A stretch of DNA of 64,000 nt, taken from assembly GCA_028871055.1 (NCBI GenBank), contig JAGWON010000004.1, positions 1 to 64,000 on the forward strand. Direction: 5' to 3'. This document shows positions 16,836-25,680 of this stretch, piece after piece. A model generated the notes under the pieces. It was not told the origin of the DNA. It did not search any database and worked only from the letters and a program-made list of their open reading frames with translations. Position numbers and translations under genes: made by a program. Origin of the DNA: Alphaproteobacteria bacterium (GTDB taxonomy: Bacteria; Pseudomonadota; Alphaproteobacteria; ATCC43930; CGMCC-115725). How positions within the stretch are numbered: the first letter of the stretch is position 1; every line of letters starts with the position of its first letter.

Positions 16836-17884
16836 CACAACGCCGCGGTCGTCTTGTCGGGCGCGGCGGCGGCCGCCAGCTGCAGGACCTCTTCGTGTAC
16901 CTTGTCGAGGAAGCCGTTCATCGCCATGTCGGTGGCGACGCCGATCGCGTTGGCGAAACCGAGCTCGTCGGTCGAGCCGTGGCTCTTGACGCAGATGCCC
17001 TGGATGCCGAGAAACACCGCGCCGTTGTAGCGCCGCGGATCCATCCGCTTGCGCAGCTTCGCGAGCGAGCGATAGGCAAAGAGATAGCCGAAGCGCGCCG
17101 ACCACGAGTTGGTGAAAGCCGCGCGCAGGAATTCGGCGAAGAGCCGCGCGGTACCTTCGGCGGTCTTGAGCGCGACGTTGCCGGTAAAGCCGTCAGTGAC
17201 GACCACGTCGACCGTGCCCTTGGCGATGTCGTCGCCTTCGATAAAGCCGTGGAAATGGACCGGCGCGCCCGGACCGCGCAGGCGCACCGCCGCGCCGCGA
17301 ACCGCATCGTGCCCCTTCTGCTCCTCGGCGCCGACGTTCAACAGGCCGACGCTCGGCTCGGCGATGCCGAGCACCGTGCGGCTGAACACGTCACCGAGCA
17401 ATGCGAACTGGACCAGATTCTCGGAATCGCAGTGCACGTTGGCGCCGAGATCGAGCATCACGCTTTCGCCGCGCTGCGTCGGGAAAAACGAGGCGATCGC
17501 CGGCCGGTCGATGCCGGGAATCATTTTGAGCGCAAATTTGGCCATCCCCATCAGCGCGCCGGTGTTACCGGCCGAGACGACGCAGTCGGCCTCACCCGAG
17601 GCGACGGCATCGATCGCGAGCCGCATCGATGAGCGCCGGCCACCGCGCAGCGCGACCGACGGTTTCACGTCGTCGGTGATGAACTCGTCGGTGTGATGGA
17701 CGATCGCACGCGGCGCGAGCGCCGGCAGCTTGGCGAGACAGGCGCGGATACGCTCTTCCACGCCATAAAAGAGGAATTCGGCCTGCGGGAACCGCTGCTG
17801 GGCGATCGCCGCGCCTTTGACGACAATCTCGGGCGCATGTTCGCCGCCCATCGCATCGAGCGCAATGACGATACGTCCGGTCAA
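16835..17884 (-). CDS. plsX: phosphate acyltransferase PlsX
   Basis: PlsX converts acyl-ACP to acyl-phosphate for phospholipid synthesis. The 349 residues begin [20 protein letters not shown], the invariant family start, and include [15 protein letters not shown] and [11 protein letters not shown]. The start codon is TTG at 17884, with GGAG 8 bases upstream; no ATG is available at the right place. It sits between rpmF (28-base gap) and fabH (TGATG overlap) in the classic rpmF-plsX-fabH order. Confidence 0.96.
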   Translation of the reverse strand: MTGRIVIALDAMGGEHAPEIVVKGAAIAQQRFPQAEFLFYGVEERIRACLAKLPALAPRAIVHHTDEFITDDVKPSVALRGGRRSSMRLAIDAVASGEADCVVSAGNTGALMGMAKFALKMIPGIDRPAIASFFPTQRGESVMLDLGANVHCDSENLVQFALLGDVFSRTVLGIAEPSVGLLNVGAEEQKGHDAVRGAAVRLRGPGAPVHFHGFIEGDDIAKGTVDVVVTDGFTGNVALKTAEGTARLFAEFLRAAFTNSWSARFGYLFAYRSLAKLRKRMDPRRYNGAVFLGIQGICVKSHGSTDELGFANAIGVATDMAMNGFLDKVHEEVLQLAAAAAPDKTTAAL

Positions 17885-17912
17885 GCGTGGTCTCCGACTG
17901 CCGCGGCGCCTC

Positions 17913-18101
17913 TCACGCCGTTTCCGTCTTCACCGAAATCACTTCGCGCTCGTCGTAATGCCCGCACGCAAGGCAGACATGATGCGGACGCTTGAGCTCG
18001 CCGCAGTTCGGACACTCGACATAGCTCGACGGCTTGAGCGCGTGATGGGCGCGGCGCATGTTGCGACGCGACTTGCTGGTCTTTTTCTTCGGTACGGCCA
18101 T
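17913..18101 (-). CDS. rpmF: 50S ribosomal protein L32
   Basis: A 62-residue ribosomal protein bL32. It begins [20 protein letters not shown] and holds a four-Cys zinc knuckle ([18 protein letters not shown]). The start at 18101 is the family start; a 25-residue extension upstream is rejected because it crosses a terminator-like hairpin. Followed by plsX 28 bases downstream. Confidence 0.97.
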   Translation of the reverse strand: MAVPKKKTSKSRRNMRRAHHALKPSSYVECPNCGELKRPHHVCLACGHYDEREVISVKTETA

Positions 18102-18112
18102 GGGATCACTCG

Positions 18113-18138
18113 AAAAAAAGGCGCCCCGCGGAGGGGGC
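18113..18138 (-). terminator. terminator- or attenuator-like hairpin between yceD and rpmF
   Basis: On the minus strand GCCCC (18138-18134) pairs with GGGGC (18127-18123), followed by GCC and seven T residues (18119-18113), ending 11 bases before the rpmF ATG. It has the form of a rho-independent terminator inside a normally co-transcribed gene set. Confidence 0.5.
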
Positions 18139-18185
18139 TTGAACGTCTCAGTAGCCAAAAAACCGCGCCGCCGCAACCCCGCTAG

Positions 18186-18716
18186 CTAGTCTTTGGAATC
18201 GTTCTTGTTTCTCAGTGGCGCCAGCACCTTGAATGGCGACTCGACAGCGGGATCGGCACCGGCGGTGACGTTCACCGCCGCCGTGCCCGGTGCATGTGGA
18301 AACGGGTCGAGCGCGAGCGACAATTGCTGCGCCACCGCCTCGCCGATATCGATCGCGCCGCCGGCGATCGGCTCGATGGTCTCGGCCGCGCCGTCGAGCG
18401 TGACCTCGCGTGCTTCGGCGCCCGCGCCGTAAAGCACGGTGAAGCCTTCGGCGACATGGTTCCGGACCGGCTCGAGCGTGACGACGCAGCTCTGCGTGAC
18501 GTCCGCGGCAAACTCGGCCTCGAGACGGACGAGTCCGCCGGCGATACGACCGAGCCGCACCACGGCTTCAAGCTTGTCGAGGCCGAGCAGGCCGAAACGC
18601 GCCGCGAGCGCGGTGCGCTCCGCCGCGTTGGCGATGATCTCAAAGTGCTGCTCGCCGCGGCTAAGCCGCGAAAGTTCGACCGGGCGGGCAAATTCGGTTC
18701 CGGAACGAGCGTCCAT
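18186..18716 (-). CDS. yceD: DUF177 (YceD family) protein
   Basis: A 176-residue member of the DUF177/YceD family, widely found just upstream of rpmF and linked to 23S rRNA maturation in plants and bacteria. Recognisable are FAADVTQSCVVTLEPV, with the conserved Cys region, and the DIGEAVAQQLSLALDPFPHAP segment; the last residues PFKVLAPLRNK are typical. The ATG 18716 follows the chaperone stop by one base, with GGGAGG overlapping the end of that gene. A longer frame from 18914 is out of place and rejected. Confidence 0.88.
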   Translation of the reverse strand: MDARSGTEFARPVELSRLSRGEQHFEIIANAAERTALAARFGLLGLDKLEAVVRLGRIAGGLVRLEAEFAADVTQSCVVTLEPVRNHVAEGFTVLYGAGAEAREVTLDGAAETIEPIAGGAIDIGEAVAQQLSLALDPFPHAPGTAAVNVTAGADPAVESPFKVLAPLRNKNDSKD

Positions 18717-18717
18717 C

Positions 18718-19242
18718 TCAGGCCTCCCTGGCAAGGGGCAACTCGCCCGACAGCAGCACCGCAACCGGCGCCGCATCGAGCGCCTGCGCCTGATGACGCA
18801 GGTAATTTGCCGCGGCCGCGACCTGGCCCGAATTCGGCGTCGCGGTGCCGTAGAGATTGCGGCGCAGCGCATCCTCAAGGTTGGCATCACCGGCAAGACC
18901 GTGCTCGTAAGCAAGGATCCGGCCGTAGAACGCCTTGGCCATGGTCTTAACCTGCCGGCCGACGCCCAGATCGCCGGTGCCCATCTCGCGCAGGTTACGG
19001 TCGAGGTCGGCGAACATGGTGTCGAACAGCGCCTGGGCGAATTCGACGCACTCGTTCGAATGCTTCAGCCGGCGCAAGGCAAGAAACGCATGCAACGCAA
19101 TCAGCTCAAACCGTCCGTCGAGCGTGTCCGGCACCCCCCATTTTTCATAAAACACCGGCGCACGCCCGGCCGCGACGATGGCGCCATAGAGCGCCTGGAC
19201 GGCACTGCGGGATTTACGGTGGAAGAGCGCGGCGAGCGGCAT
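18718..19242 (-). CDS. ubiquinol-cytochrome c chaperone (CBP3/UQCC1 family)
   Basis: About 174 residues, starting MPLAALFHRKS. The family assists cytochrome b and bc1 complex assembly. Signatures are the YEKWGVPDTLDGRFELIALH core, FAQALFDTMFADLDRNLREM, and GDLGVGRQVKTMAKAFYGR. The start at 19242 is preferred to 19317, which would overlap the divergent bamE. It is the first gene of the chaperone-yceD-rpmF-plsX-fabH series. Confidence 0.9.
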   Translation of the reverse strand: MPLAALFHRKSRSAVQALYGAIVAAGRAPVFYEKWGVPDTLDGRFELIALHAFLALRRLKHSNECVEFAQALFDTMFADLDRNLREMGTGDLGVGRQVKTMAKAFYGRILAYEHGLAGDANLEDALRRNLYGTATPNSGQVAAAANYLRHQAQALDAAPVAVLLSGELPLAREA

Positions 19243-19306
19243 GGTTGGAAAGGCCCGCCATTGAATAATCGGGCGCTTCAAGGTACAAGATTTTGTCGAG
19301 ATTGGG

Positions 19307-19801
19307 ATGATTTTCAAGCCTGTTCATCACCGTTTGTTGCGCTGCGCCGCGGCTGTCGCGTGCGCGACACTGCTCTTCGCCTGTCAGCCGACTGTCGACC
19401 AGCGCGGCAACTCGCCCGAGGCTGATCGGCTGGCGCAGATCCAGCCGGGCAAGACCGACAAGGCCACGGTCACGCGCCTCCTCGGTTCGCCGTCGAGCGT
19501 CGCCGAGTTTGATCCCAACGTCTGGTACTACATCAGCGCCAAGACCGAGGATATCGCCTTCCTGAAGACCCAAACGCTCGACCAGAACGTGGTCAAGATC
19601 ACCTTCGACAAGAAGGGCGCCGTGCAGTCGATCCAGAAGAAGGGCCTGCAAGACGCCGAGGCGATCACGCCGAATCCGAACGCGACGCCGTCTCGCGGCC
19701 GCGAGTTTTCGTGGATCGAGGAGTTCCTCGGCAACTTCGGCCGCTTCGTCAGCAAGAACCGCCCGCAGGGAGCCAGCGGCGGTAGCGGCGGCGGACCGTA
19801 A
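19307..19801 (+). CDS. bamE: outer membrane protein assembly factor BamE (SmpA/OmlA lipoprotein)
   Basis: A 164-residue lipoprotein of the BAM complex. The N-terminal signal ends in the lipobox LLFAC with lipidated Cys26. The SmpA/OmlA domain follows: IQPGKTDKATVTRLLGSPSS, then VWYYISAKTEDIAFLK and VVKITFDKKGAVQSIQ. The C-terminal Gly/Ser-rich tail is less conserved. Divergent from the bc1 chaperone; a possible promoter TTGAAT-17-TACAAG (19261-19289) lies just upstream. Converges on hppA 14 bases apart. Confidence 0.93.
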   Translation: MIFKPVHHRLLRCAAAVACATLLFACQPTVDQRGNSPEADRLAQIQPGKTDKATVTRLLGSPSSVAEFDPNVWYYISAKTEDIAFLKTQTLDQNVVKITFDKKGAVQSIQKKGLQDAEAITPNPNATPSRGREFSWIEEFLGNFGRFVSKNRPQGASGGSGGGP

Positions 19802-19815
19802 CCGGCCGCGCCGCT

Positions 19816-21912
19816 TCAGTGCGTCGCGGCTAGCACCGCTAGCAGCAGGATCGCCACGATGTTGGTGATCTTGATCATTGGGTTGACCGCCGGACCCGCC
19901 GTATCCTTGTAAGGGTCACCGATGGTATCGCCGGTCACCGCGGCCTTGTGCGCATCGGAGCCCTTGCCGCCGTAATGGCCCTCCTCGATATACTTCTTGG
20001 CGTTGTCCCAGGCGCCGCCACCCGAGGTCATCGAGATCGCGACGAAGATGCCAGTGACGATGGTGCCGAGCAGCATGGCGCCGAGGGCGCTGAAGCCCGC
20101 GCCCTGCCCGCCGATCGCCGAGACCACAAAGAACAGCACGATTGGCGCGCCGACCGGCAGCAGCGACGGCACGATCATCTCCTTGATCGCCGCACGGGTC
20201 AGCAGGTCGACGGCGCGGCTATAGTCAGGCTTCGCCTTGCCCGCCATGATGCCCTTGATCTCCTTGAACTGGCGGCGCACCTCGAGCACCACTGCGCCGG
20301 CGGCGCGGCCAACCGCGGTCATGCCGAGCGCGCCGAAGAGATAGGGCAGCAAGCCGCCGATGAAGAGCCCGACCACGACATACGGGTTCTGCAGGGTGAA
20401 GTTCACGTCGACGCCCGGGAAATAGTGACTCAGGTCGTTGCTGTAGGCGGCGAACAGCACGAGCGAGGCAAGGCCCGCCGAGCCGATGGCGTAACCCTTG
20501 GTCACCGCCTTGGTGGTGTTGCCGACGGCGTCGAGCGCGTCGGTGATCTTGCGCACGTCCTTCGGCAAATCGGCCATCTCGGCGATGCCGCCGGCGTTGT
20601 CGGTGACCGGTCCATACGCATCGAGCGCCACGATCATGCCGGCCAGCGCGAGCATGGTGGTCGCGGCGATGCCGATGCCGAACACGCCCGCGTAAAGATA
20701 GGCGACGATGATGCCCGCGCAGATCACGACGACCGGCAGCGCGGTCGCCTCCATCGAGACCGCCAGGCCCTGAATCACGTTGGTGGCATGACCGGTGATC
20801 GAGCTGTTGGCGATGCTCCGCACCGGACGGTACGCCGTCGATGTATAGTATTCGGTGATCCACACCAGCAGGCCGGTCACCGCTAGACCAGTGAAGGCGC
20901 AGACGAGGAGCCCGCCGCCGGTGATGGTACCGCCGGTCAGCGCGATCGGCTGGCCGTAACCCACCAGCAGCGCAATGACGCCGGCGATCGCCGTGGCCGA
21001 GAGCACGCCGGCGGCGATGACGCCCTTGTAGAGCGCCATCATGATCTGGCCGCCCGGCCCGAGCCGCACGAAATAGGTGCCAATGACCGAGGCGACAATG
21101 CAAACGGCGCCGATCGCGAGCGGCAGCAGCATCATGGTGTCGCGCAGAAAGCCCTGGAAGAAGATCGCGGCCAGCAGCATGGTCGCGACCTGCGTCACGA
21201 CGTAGGTCTCGAACAGGTCGGCCGCCATACCGGCGCAGTCGCCGACGTTGTCGCCGACGTTGTCCGCAATCACCGCGGGATTGCGCGGATCGTCCTCGGG
21301 AATGCCGGCCTCTACCTTGCCGACCAGATCGGCGCCGACGTCGGCGCCCTTGGTGAAGATGCCGCCGCCGAGGCGCGCGAAGATCGAGATCAGCGACGCG
21401 CCGAAGGACAACGCGACCAGCGCCTCGAGGATCGGACGCGGATCGTCGATCGGCAACGTCGAGCGCAGGAAGATGTAATAGACGCCGACCGCAAGCTGCC
21501 CGAGGCCGACCACGAGCATGCCGGTGACGGCCCCGGCGCGAAAGGCGAGCTTAAGCCCCGCCGCGAGACCGCCGCGCGCCGCCTGGGCTGTGCGCAGGTT
21601 CGAGCGCACCGAGACGTTCATGCCGATGAAGCCGGCGGCGCCCGACAGCACGGAGCCGATGAGGTAGCCCACCCCGCTCCGCCAGCCGAGTGCGAAGAAC
21701 AGGACGACGAAGATCACGACGCCGACCATGGCAATGGTGCGGTACTGGCGGCCGAGATAGGCCTGGGCGCCTTCCTGGATCGCGGCGGCGATCTCCTTCA
21801 TGCGGTCGGTGCCGGGATCGGCAGCCAGCACCAGACGCGCCGTGACGATGCCATAAAGCACCGCAATGAGGCCGGCGCCGATCACCAGCCAATACCAGGA
21901 GGCCATGGTCAT
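19816..21912 (-). CDS. hppA: K+-independent H+-translocating pyrophosphatase
   Basis: A 698-residue membrane pyrophosphatase with about 16 helices that couples PPi hydrolysis to proton pumping. The substrate site is intact: DVGADLVGK (191-199), DNVGDNVGD (217-225), and the C-terminal [14 protein letters not shown]. Lys468 in [10 protein letters not shown] marks the K+-independent subfamily, where the K+-stimulated group has Ala. The ATG at 21912 has AGGGG upstream. It is a single gene; the neighbouring thiL is about 137 bases further upstream. Confidence 0.96.
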   Translation of the reverse strand: MTMASWYWLVIGAGLIAVLYGIVTARLVLAADPGTDRMKEIAAAIQEGAQAYLGRQYRTIAMVGVVIFVVLFFALGWRSGVGYLIGSVLSGAAGFIGMNVSVRSNLRTAQAARGGLAAGLKLAFRAGAVTGMLVVGLGQLAVGVYYIFLRSTLPIDDPRPILEALVALSFGASLISIFARLGGGIFTKGADVGADLVGKVEAGIPEDDPRNPAVIADNVGDNVGDCAGMAADLFETYVVTQVATMLLAAIFFQGFLRDTMMLLPLAIGAVCIVASVIGTYFVRLGPGGQIMMALYKGVIAAGVLSATAIAGVIALLVGYGQPIALTGGTITGGGLLVCAFTGLAVTGLLVWITEYYTSTAYRPVRSIANSSITGHATNVIQGLAVSMEATALPVVVICAGIIVAYLYAGVFGIGIAATTMLALAGMIVALDAYGPVTDNAGGIAEMADLPKDVRKITDALDAVGNTTKAVTKGYAIGSAGLASLVLFAAYSNDLSHYFPGVDVNFTLQNPYVVVGLFIGGLLPYLFGALGMTAVGRAAGAVVLEVRRQFKEIKGIMAGKAKPDYSRAVDLLTRAAIKEMIVPSLLPVGAPIVLFFVVSAIGGQGAGFSALGAMLLGTIVTGIFVAISMTSGGGAWDNAKKYIEEGHYGGKGSDAHKAAVTGDTIGDPYKDTAGPAVNPMIKITNIVAILLLAVLAATH

Positions 21913-22049
21913 GTCGAAAATCCCCTAAGCTTCGCTCGGTCAGGCTTTTAAGGCGCGCGGAACATGCCAGAACGTAACGGCCGAGGCAATCGCCGCGGCG
22001 GGCCGTGTCCCTGAGGAATTTATCGCGATTCGACCGGCTCCACGGCGGC

Positions 22050-23030
22050 TCAGAAATGGCGGTAGCCGGTGCGTCCGAACCGCATCGCGCGACCGCGCGC
22101 GTCGAGCACCCGGACTGCGTGGCCTTCGACCACGCGTCCCACCGCCGTGACGCGCACGCCGGCCGCACGGGCGGCGGCGGCGACGCGTGCCGCCGCTGCC
22201 GCCGGCGCGGTGAAGACGAGCTCGTAATCGTCGCCGTGGATCAGAGCCGCACGGATGCGCCGTGGCGAGCGGGCGATGACCTGGTGGGCGGCGACCGAGA
22301 GCGGCACCCGTGCCGCCTCGACGATTGCGCCGACACCCGATGCCGCGCAAACGTGGCCGAGATCGGCGACCAGCCCATCGGAGATATCCGCCGCCGCGCG
22401 TGCGACGCCGGCAAGACGTCGGCCCAATTCCAGGCGCGGCTCGGGCAGGCGATAGCGCCGCGCCAGATAACGCCGTGCCGCCGGGCCGATGCCCTTGAGC
22501 CGCCCCGTGATGACGGCAAGGCCGAGCGCCGCGTCGCCGAGCGTCCCCGAGACATAGACGACATCGCCCGGCCGCGCGCCGCTACGCAGCACCGCCCTCC
22601 CCTTCGCCACGCGGCCGATCGCCGCCAGCGACAGCACAGTCGGTCCGCGTGTCGCGTCGGAATCGCCACCGAACAGGCCGAGCCGGTACTTGCGCTGGTC
22701 GGCGGCGAGGCCGCGCGCGAAAGCGGCAAGCCAGCGATCATCGCGCGCCTTGGGCAGCGCCATGGTCAGCAGGTAACCCACCGGCGTCGCGCCCTTGGCG
22801 GCAAGATCCGACAGGTTGACGCGCAGCAGCTTGCGCGCAACATCGCCCGGCGGATCGTCGGGAAAGAAATGGATGCCTTCGACGATGGCATCGGCCTTGA
22901 GCACGTATTGCTCGCCGTGGCGGCCGGCGATCAGCGCCACGTCATCGCGCAGCGCGAGGCCGCCCGGCAGCGCGAGCGGCGCGAAGAAGCGCGCGATGCG
23001 CGCGAACTCACCGAGCGGCTTCGCCGCCAC
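22050..23030 (-). CDS. thiL: thiamine-monophosphate kinase
   Basis: ThiL phosphorylates thiamine monophosphate to thiamine diphosphate. About 326 residues: ALRDDVALI (Asp-rich metal site), KADAIVEGIHF, RKLLRVNLSDLAAKGA, GLFGGDSDAT, and DISDGLVADLGH are all family motifs. The likely start is GTG 23030, overlapping the nusB 3' end by 23 bases; no other good start lies nearby. Last gene of the rpiB-to-thiL operon, in the common alphaproteobacterial order nusB-thiL. Confidence 0.92.
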   Translation of the reverse strand: MAAKPLGEFARIARFFAPLALPGGLALRDDVALIAGRHGEQYVLKADAIVEGIHFFPDDPPGDVARKLLRVNLSDLAAKGATPVGYLLTMALPKARDDRWLAAFARGLAADQRKYRLGLFGGDSDATRGPTVLSLAAIGRVAKGRAVLRSGARPGDVVYVSGTLGDAALGLAVITGRLKGIGPAARRYLARRYRLPEPRLELGRRLAGVARAAADISDGLVADLGHVCAASGVGAIVEAARVPLSVAAHQVIARSPRRIRAALIHGDDYELVFTAPAAAAARVAAAARAAGVRVTAVGRVVEGHAVRVLDARGRAMRFGRTGYRHF

Positions 23031-23520
23031 GGGAACGCCCCATCTCCTCGGGCCGCAGATCGTGTGCCATCCGGTCGAGCACGCCGTTGACCAGTCCCGG
23101 CTCTTTCTCGGCGAAGAACGCATGCGCGATGTCGATGTATTCGTTGATGGCGATCTCCGGCGGCACGTCGCGGCGGTGCGTCAACTCGTAGGCGCCGACG
23201 CGCAGGATGGCGCGCAGCACCGCATCGAGCCGCGCCAGCGGCCAGTCGGGCGACAGTGCCGCTGCGATGGCGCGGTCGAGCGCGTCGCGTTGTGCCGCGG
23301 CGCCGCGCGTCAGATCGGCGAACAGCGCACGGTCGGCTTCGCCGAAATCGGGTTCCTCGCGCGGCGCATCGGGCGCCAACCGATGCGCCAGGAATTCGTC
23401 GACCACGGTGTCGGCCGGTACGCCCGCGAGCTCTATCTGATAGAGTGCCTGCACGGCCGCGAGGCGCGCCGCCGTACGCTTGCGTACCGGCGGCCGCGGC
23501 GGTTTGGCGGCCGCGCTCAC
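23008..23520 (-). CDS. nusB: transcription antitermination protein NusB
   Basis: NusB, with NusE/S10, binds boxA RNA during rRNA antitermination. The 170-residue protein has the basic N-terminus KRTAARLAAVQALYQIELAG and the DAVLRAILRVGAYELTH, EIAINEYIDIAHAFF core. The start is GTG 23520, overlapping the ribH stop as GTGA; a longer frame to 23703 lies inside ribH. The C-terminus runs into thiL. Confidence 0.93.
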   Translation of the reverse strand: MSAAAKPPRPPVRKRTAARLAAVQALYQIELAGVPADTVVDEFLAHRLAPDAPREEPDFGEADRALFADLTRGAAAQRDALDRAIAAALSPDWPLARLDAVLRAILRVGAYELTHRRDVPPEIAINEYIDIAHAFFAEKEPGLVNGVLDRMAHDLRPEEMGRSRGGEAAR

Positions 23521-23954
23521 CGCCGGGCCTTGAGTTTCTGCCTGAGCGCGATCATCGCGAGGCAAGCGCGCGCCGCTTCGCCGCCCTTGTCCTTCTCGTC
23601 GACGCGCGCTCGCGCGAACGCCTGGTCGACGTTCTCCACCGTCAGCACGCCGAAACCGATCGCGTGGCCCGCCGCCGCCAGCGTCTGAATGCCGCGCGCA
23701 CATTCCTGGCAGACGTGGTCGTAATGCGTGGTCTCGCCACGGATGACGCAGCCGAGCGCGACGTAGCCGTCGTATTTCCGGGTGGCGGCGGCGAGCGCGA
23801 TGGCGGCTGGAATCTCGAACGCGCCCGGCACCGTCACGCTGTCGTAGCGAACGCCCGCCGTGTCGAGCGCGGCTTCGGCGCCTTTCAGCAACGCGTCCGA
23901 AATATGCGCGTAATAGCGCGCTTCGACGATCAGCACCGACAGTCGCCGGGCCAT
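23517..23954 (-). CDS. ribH: 6,7-dimethyl-8-ribityllumazine synthase
   Basis: RibH makes lumazine from the butanone phosphate and aminouracil precursors. The 145-residue chain includes VPGAFEIPAAIALAA, GCVIRGETTHYDHVC (catalytic His), and GFGVLTVENVDQAFAR. Only 1 base separates it from the ribBX stop, and it overlaps nusB by 4 bases, so these genes are translationally coupled. The ribH-nusB order is typical. Confidence 0.96.
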   Translation of the reverse strand: MARRLSVLIVEARYYAHISDALLKGAEAALDTAGVRYDSVTVPGAFEIPAAIALAAATRKYDGYVALGCVIRGETTHYDHVCQECARGIQTLAAAGHAIGFGVLTVENVDQAFARARVDEKDKGGEAARACLAMIALRQKLKARR

Positions 23955-23955
23955 G

Positions 23956-25068
23956 TCAGGATTCCAGGACGATGGGACGGCGTTCGACGACGGAGAGGCC
24001 GTAGCCTTCGAGGCCGACGATGGTCTGCGCCGTATTCGACAGCAGGATCATGTCGCGCACGCCGAGATCGAGCAGAATCTGTGCGCCGATGCCGTAGTCG
24101 CGCAGCTGCGGCACGGTCTTTCCGGTTTCCAGAAAGCCGCGGACGCGCTCCGACAGCGCGGTCGGCATGGGTTCGCGCAGCAACACGACAACGCCCCGCC
24201 CCGCCCCGCCGATCATTTCCATCGCGCCCTGGAGCATGCCAGCGCGGCCGCTGCGCAGATTTCCGAGCGCATCGTCGAGCACGTTGACGGCGTGCATGCG
24301 GACCAGCACCGGTTCGGGCGTGCGCACATCGCCCTTCACCAGCGCGATATGCTCGGCATACGCGATCTTGTTGACGTAGACGTGCATGTCCCAGGCGCCG
24401 CCGTGCGCACTCGCGAGGTCGGCCGAGACCTTGCGCTCGACGATGCGGTCGTGGCGGCGACGATAGGCGATGAGGTCGGCGATGGTGGCGACCTTGAGTC
24501 CGTGGTGCTGCGCGAAGGCGATCAGGTCGGCGCGGCGGGCCATGGTGCCGTCATCGTTCATGATCTCGCAGATCACGCTGGCGGGAATGAGCCCGGCGAG
24601 CCGCGCAATGTCGACGGCGGCCTCGGTGTGGCCCGTGCGCACCAGGACGCCGCCGTCGCGCGCCATCAGCGGAAAGACGTGGCCGGGCGTGACGATATCC
24701 TGCGGCCCCTTGGTCGGATCGATCGCCACCGCGACGGTGCGCGCGCGATCCGGCGCCGAAATCCCGGTAGTGATCCCGTCGCGCGCCTCGATCGAGACGG
24801 TGAAGGCGGTCTGCAGCCGCGACTCGTTGTGCCGCGCCATCAGTGGCAGCTTGAGCTGTTCGACGCGTTCGTGGGTCAACGTCAGGCAGATCAGCCCGCG
24901 CCCGTGCTTGGCCATGAAGTTGATCGCGTCGGGCGTCGCCATCTGTGCCGGGATGACGAGATCGCCCTCGTTCTCGCGATCCTCGTCGTCGACCAGGATG
25001 AACATCTTGCCGTTGCGCGCGGCGTCGATGATCTCCTCGATCGGCGAGGCGACTTCGACGAAGCTCAT
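23956..25068 (-). CDS. ribB: 3,4-dihydroxy-2-butanone 4-phosphate synthase with degenerate GTP cyclohydrolase II-like domain (RibBX type)
   Basis: Residues 1-205 are a full RibB: the acidic metal loop DDEDRENEGD at 27-36, TPGHVFPL and TGHTEAAVD (144-153). Residues about 208-370 follow the GTP cyclohydrolase II fold (VRMHAVNVLDDALG, DYGIGAQILLDLGVRDMILL), but the three zinc Cys of RibA are missing (HAVNVLDD and RSGRAG replace HSECLTGD and RCDCG types) and the RQEGR-type catalytic segment is REPMP. This is the proteobacterial RibBX variant with a non-GCHII domain, so GTP cyclohydrolase II must be encoded elsewhere. ATGA overlap with ribE. Confidence 0.92.
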   Translation of the reverse strand: MSFVEVASPIEEIIDAARNGKMFILVDDEDRENEGDLVIPAQMATPDAINFMAKHGRGLICLTLTHERVEQLKLPLMARHNESRLQTAFTVSIEARDGITTGISAPDRARTVAVAIDPTKGPQDIVTPGHVFPLMARDGGVLVRTGHTEAAVDIARLAGLIPASVICEIMNDDGTMARRADLIAFAQHHGLKVATIADLIAYRRRHDRIVERKVSADLASAHGGAWDMHVYVNKIAYAEHIALVKGDVRTPEPVLVRMHAVNVLDDALGNLRSGRAGMLQGAMEMIGGAGRGVVVLLREPMPTALSERVRGFLETGKTVPQLRDYGIGAQILLDLGVRDMILLSNTAQTIVGLEGYGLSVVERRPIVLES

Positions 25069-25658
25069 GCCGGCTCTCGCGCGAGGAGGCGCGCAACATA
25101 GCGCGCGATCACGTCGAGTTCGAGGTTGACCTTGTCGCCCGACTGGAGATCGCCGAGCGTCGTCTCAGCGCGGGTGACTGGGATAATATTGACGCCGAAG
25201 CGGCGGCCCTCGACCTCATTCACCGTCAGCGACACGCCGTCGAGCGCGACCGAGCCCTTGGGCGCGATCGAAGCCTCACAGCCGCGCGGCACCTCGAAGC
25301 CGAGGCGCAAGGAGTCGCCGTCCGGCCGACGCGACACGAGCTCGGCCATGGCGTCGACATGGCCGAGCACGATGTGGCCGCCGAGTTCGTCGCCCAGCCG
25401 CAGCGCGCGCTCGAGATTGACTTGCGTGCCGATGCGCCAGGCGCCAGCGGTGGAGCGCGCGCGGGTCTCGGCCGAGACTTGCACCGCGAACCAGCCATCG
25501 CCCTTCTCGATCGCCGACAGGCAGACGCCGGCGCAGGCGATCGAACCGCCCGGCGCGAGGTCGGTCAGGTCGAGCGCAGTGGCAATTTCGAACACCGTGT
25601 CGGCTGCCGTACTCACGGCCTGGATGGTGCCTCGGTCGGCAATGATTCCGGTAAACAT
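25065..25658 (-). CDS. ribE: riboflavin synthase alpha subunit
   Basis: Dismutates two lumazines to riboflavin. The 197 residues contain the duplicated lumazine-binding barrels: MFTGIIADRGTI and GGSIACAGVCLSAIE in the first, ELGGHIVLGHVDAMAEL and KGSVALDGVSLTVNEVEG in the second. It overlaps ribBX by 4 bases and follows ribD by 22 bases. No FMN riboswitch is seen in that short gap. Confidence 0.96.
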   Translation of the reverse strand: MFTGIIADRGTIQAVSTAADTVFEIATALDLTDLAPGGSIACAGVCLSAIEKGDGWFAVQVSAETRARSTAGAWRIGTQVNLERALRLGDELGGHIVLGHVDAMAELVSRRPDGDSLRLGFEVPRGCEASIAPKGSVALDGVSLTVNEVEGRRFGVNIIPVTRAETTLGDLQSGDKVNLELDVIARYVARLLAREPA

Positions 25659-25680
25659 GGCAATACCTTAGGCCGCCACC

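Noticed and set aside
25659-25680. A possible FMN riboswitch before ribE or ribBX.
   Set aside because: The gaps in the operon are 1-22 bases or overlaps; there is no room for the conserved RFN element.
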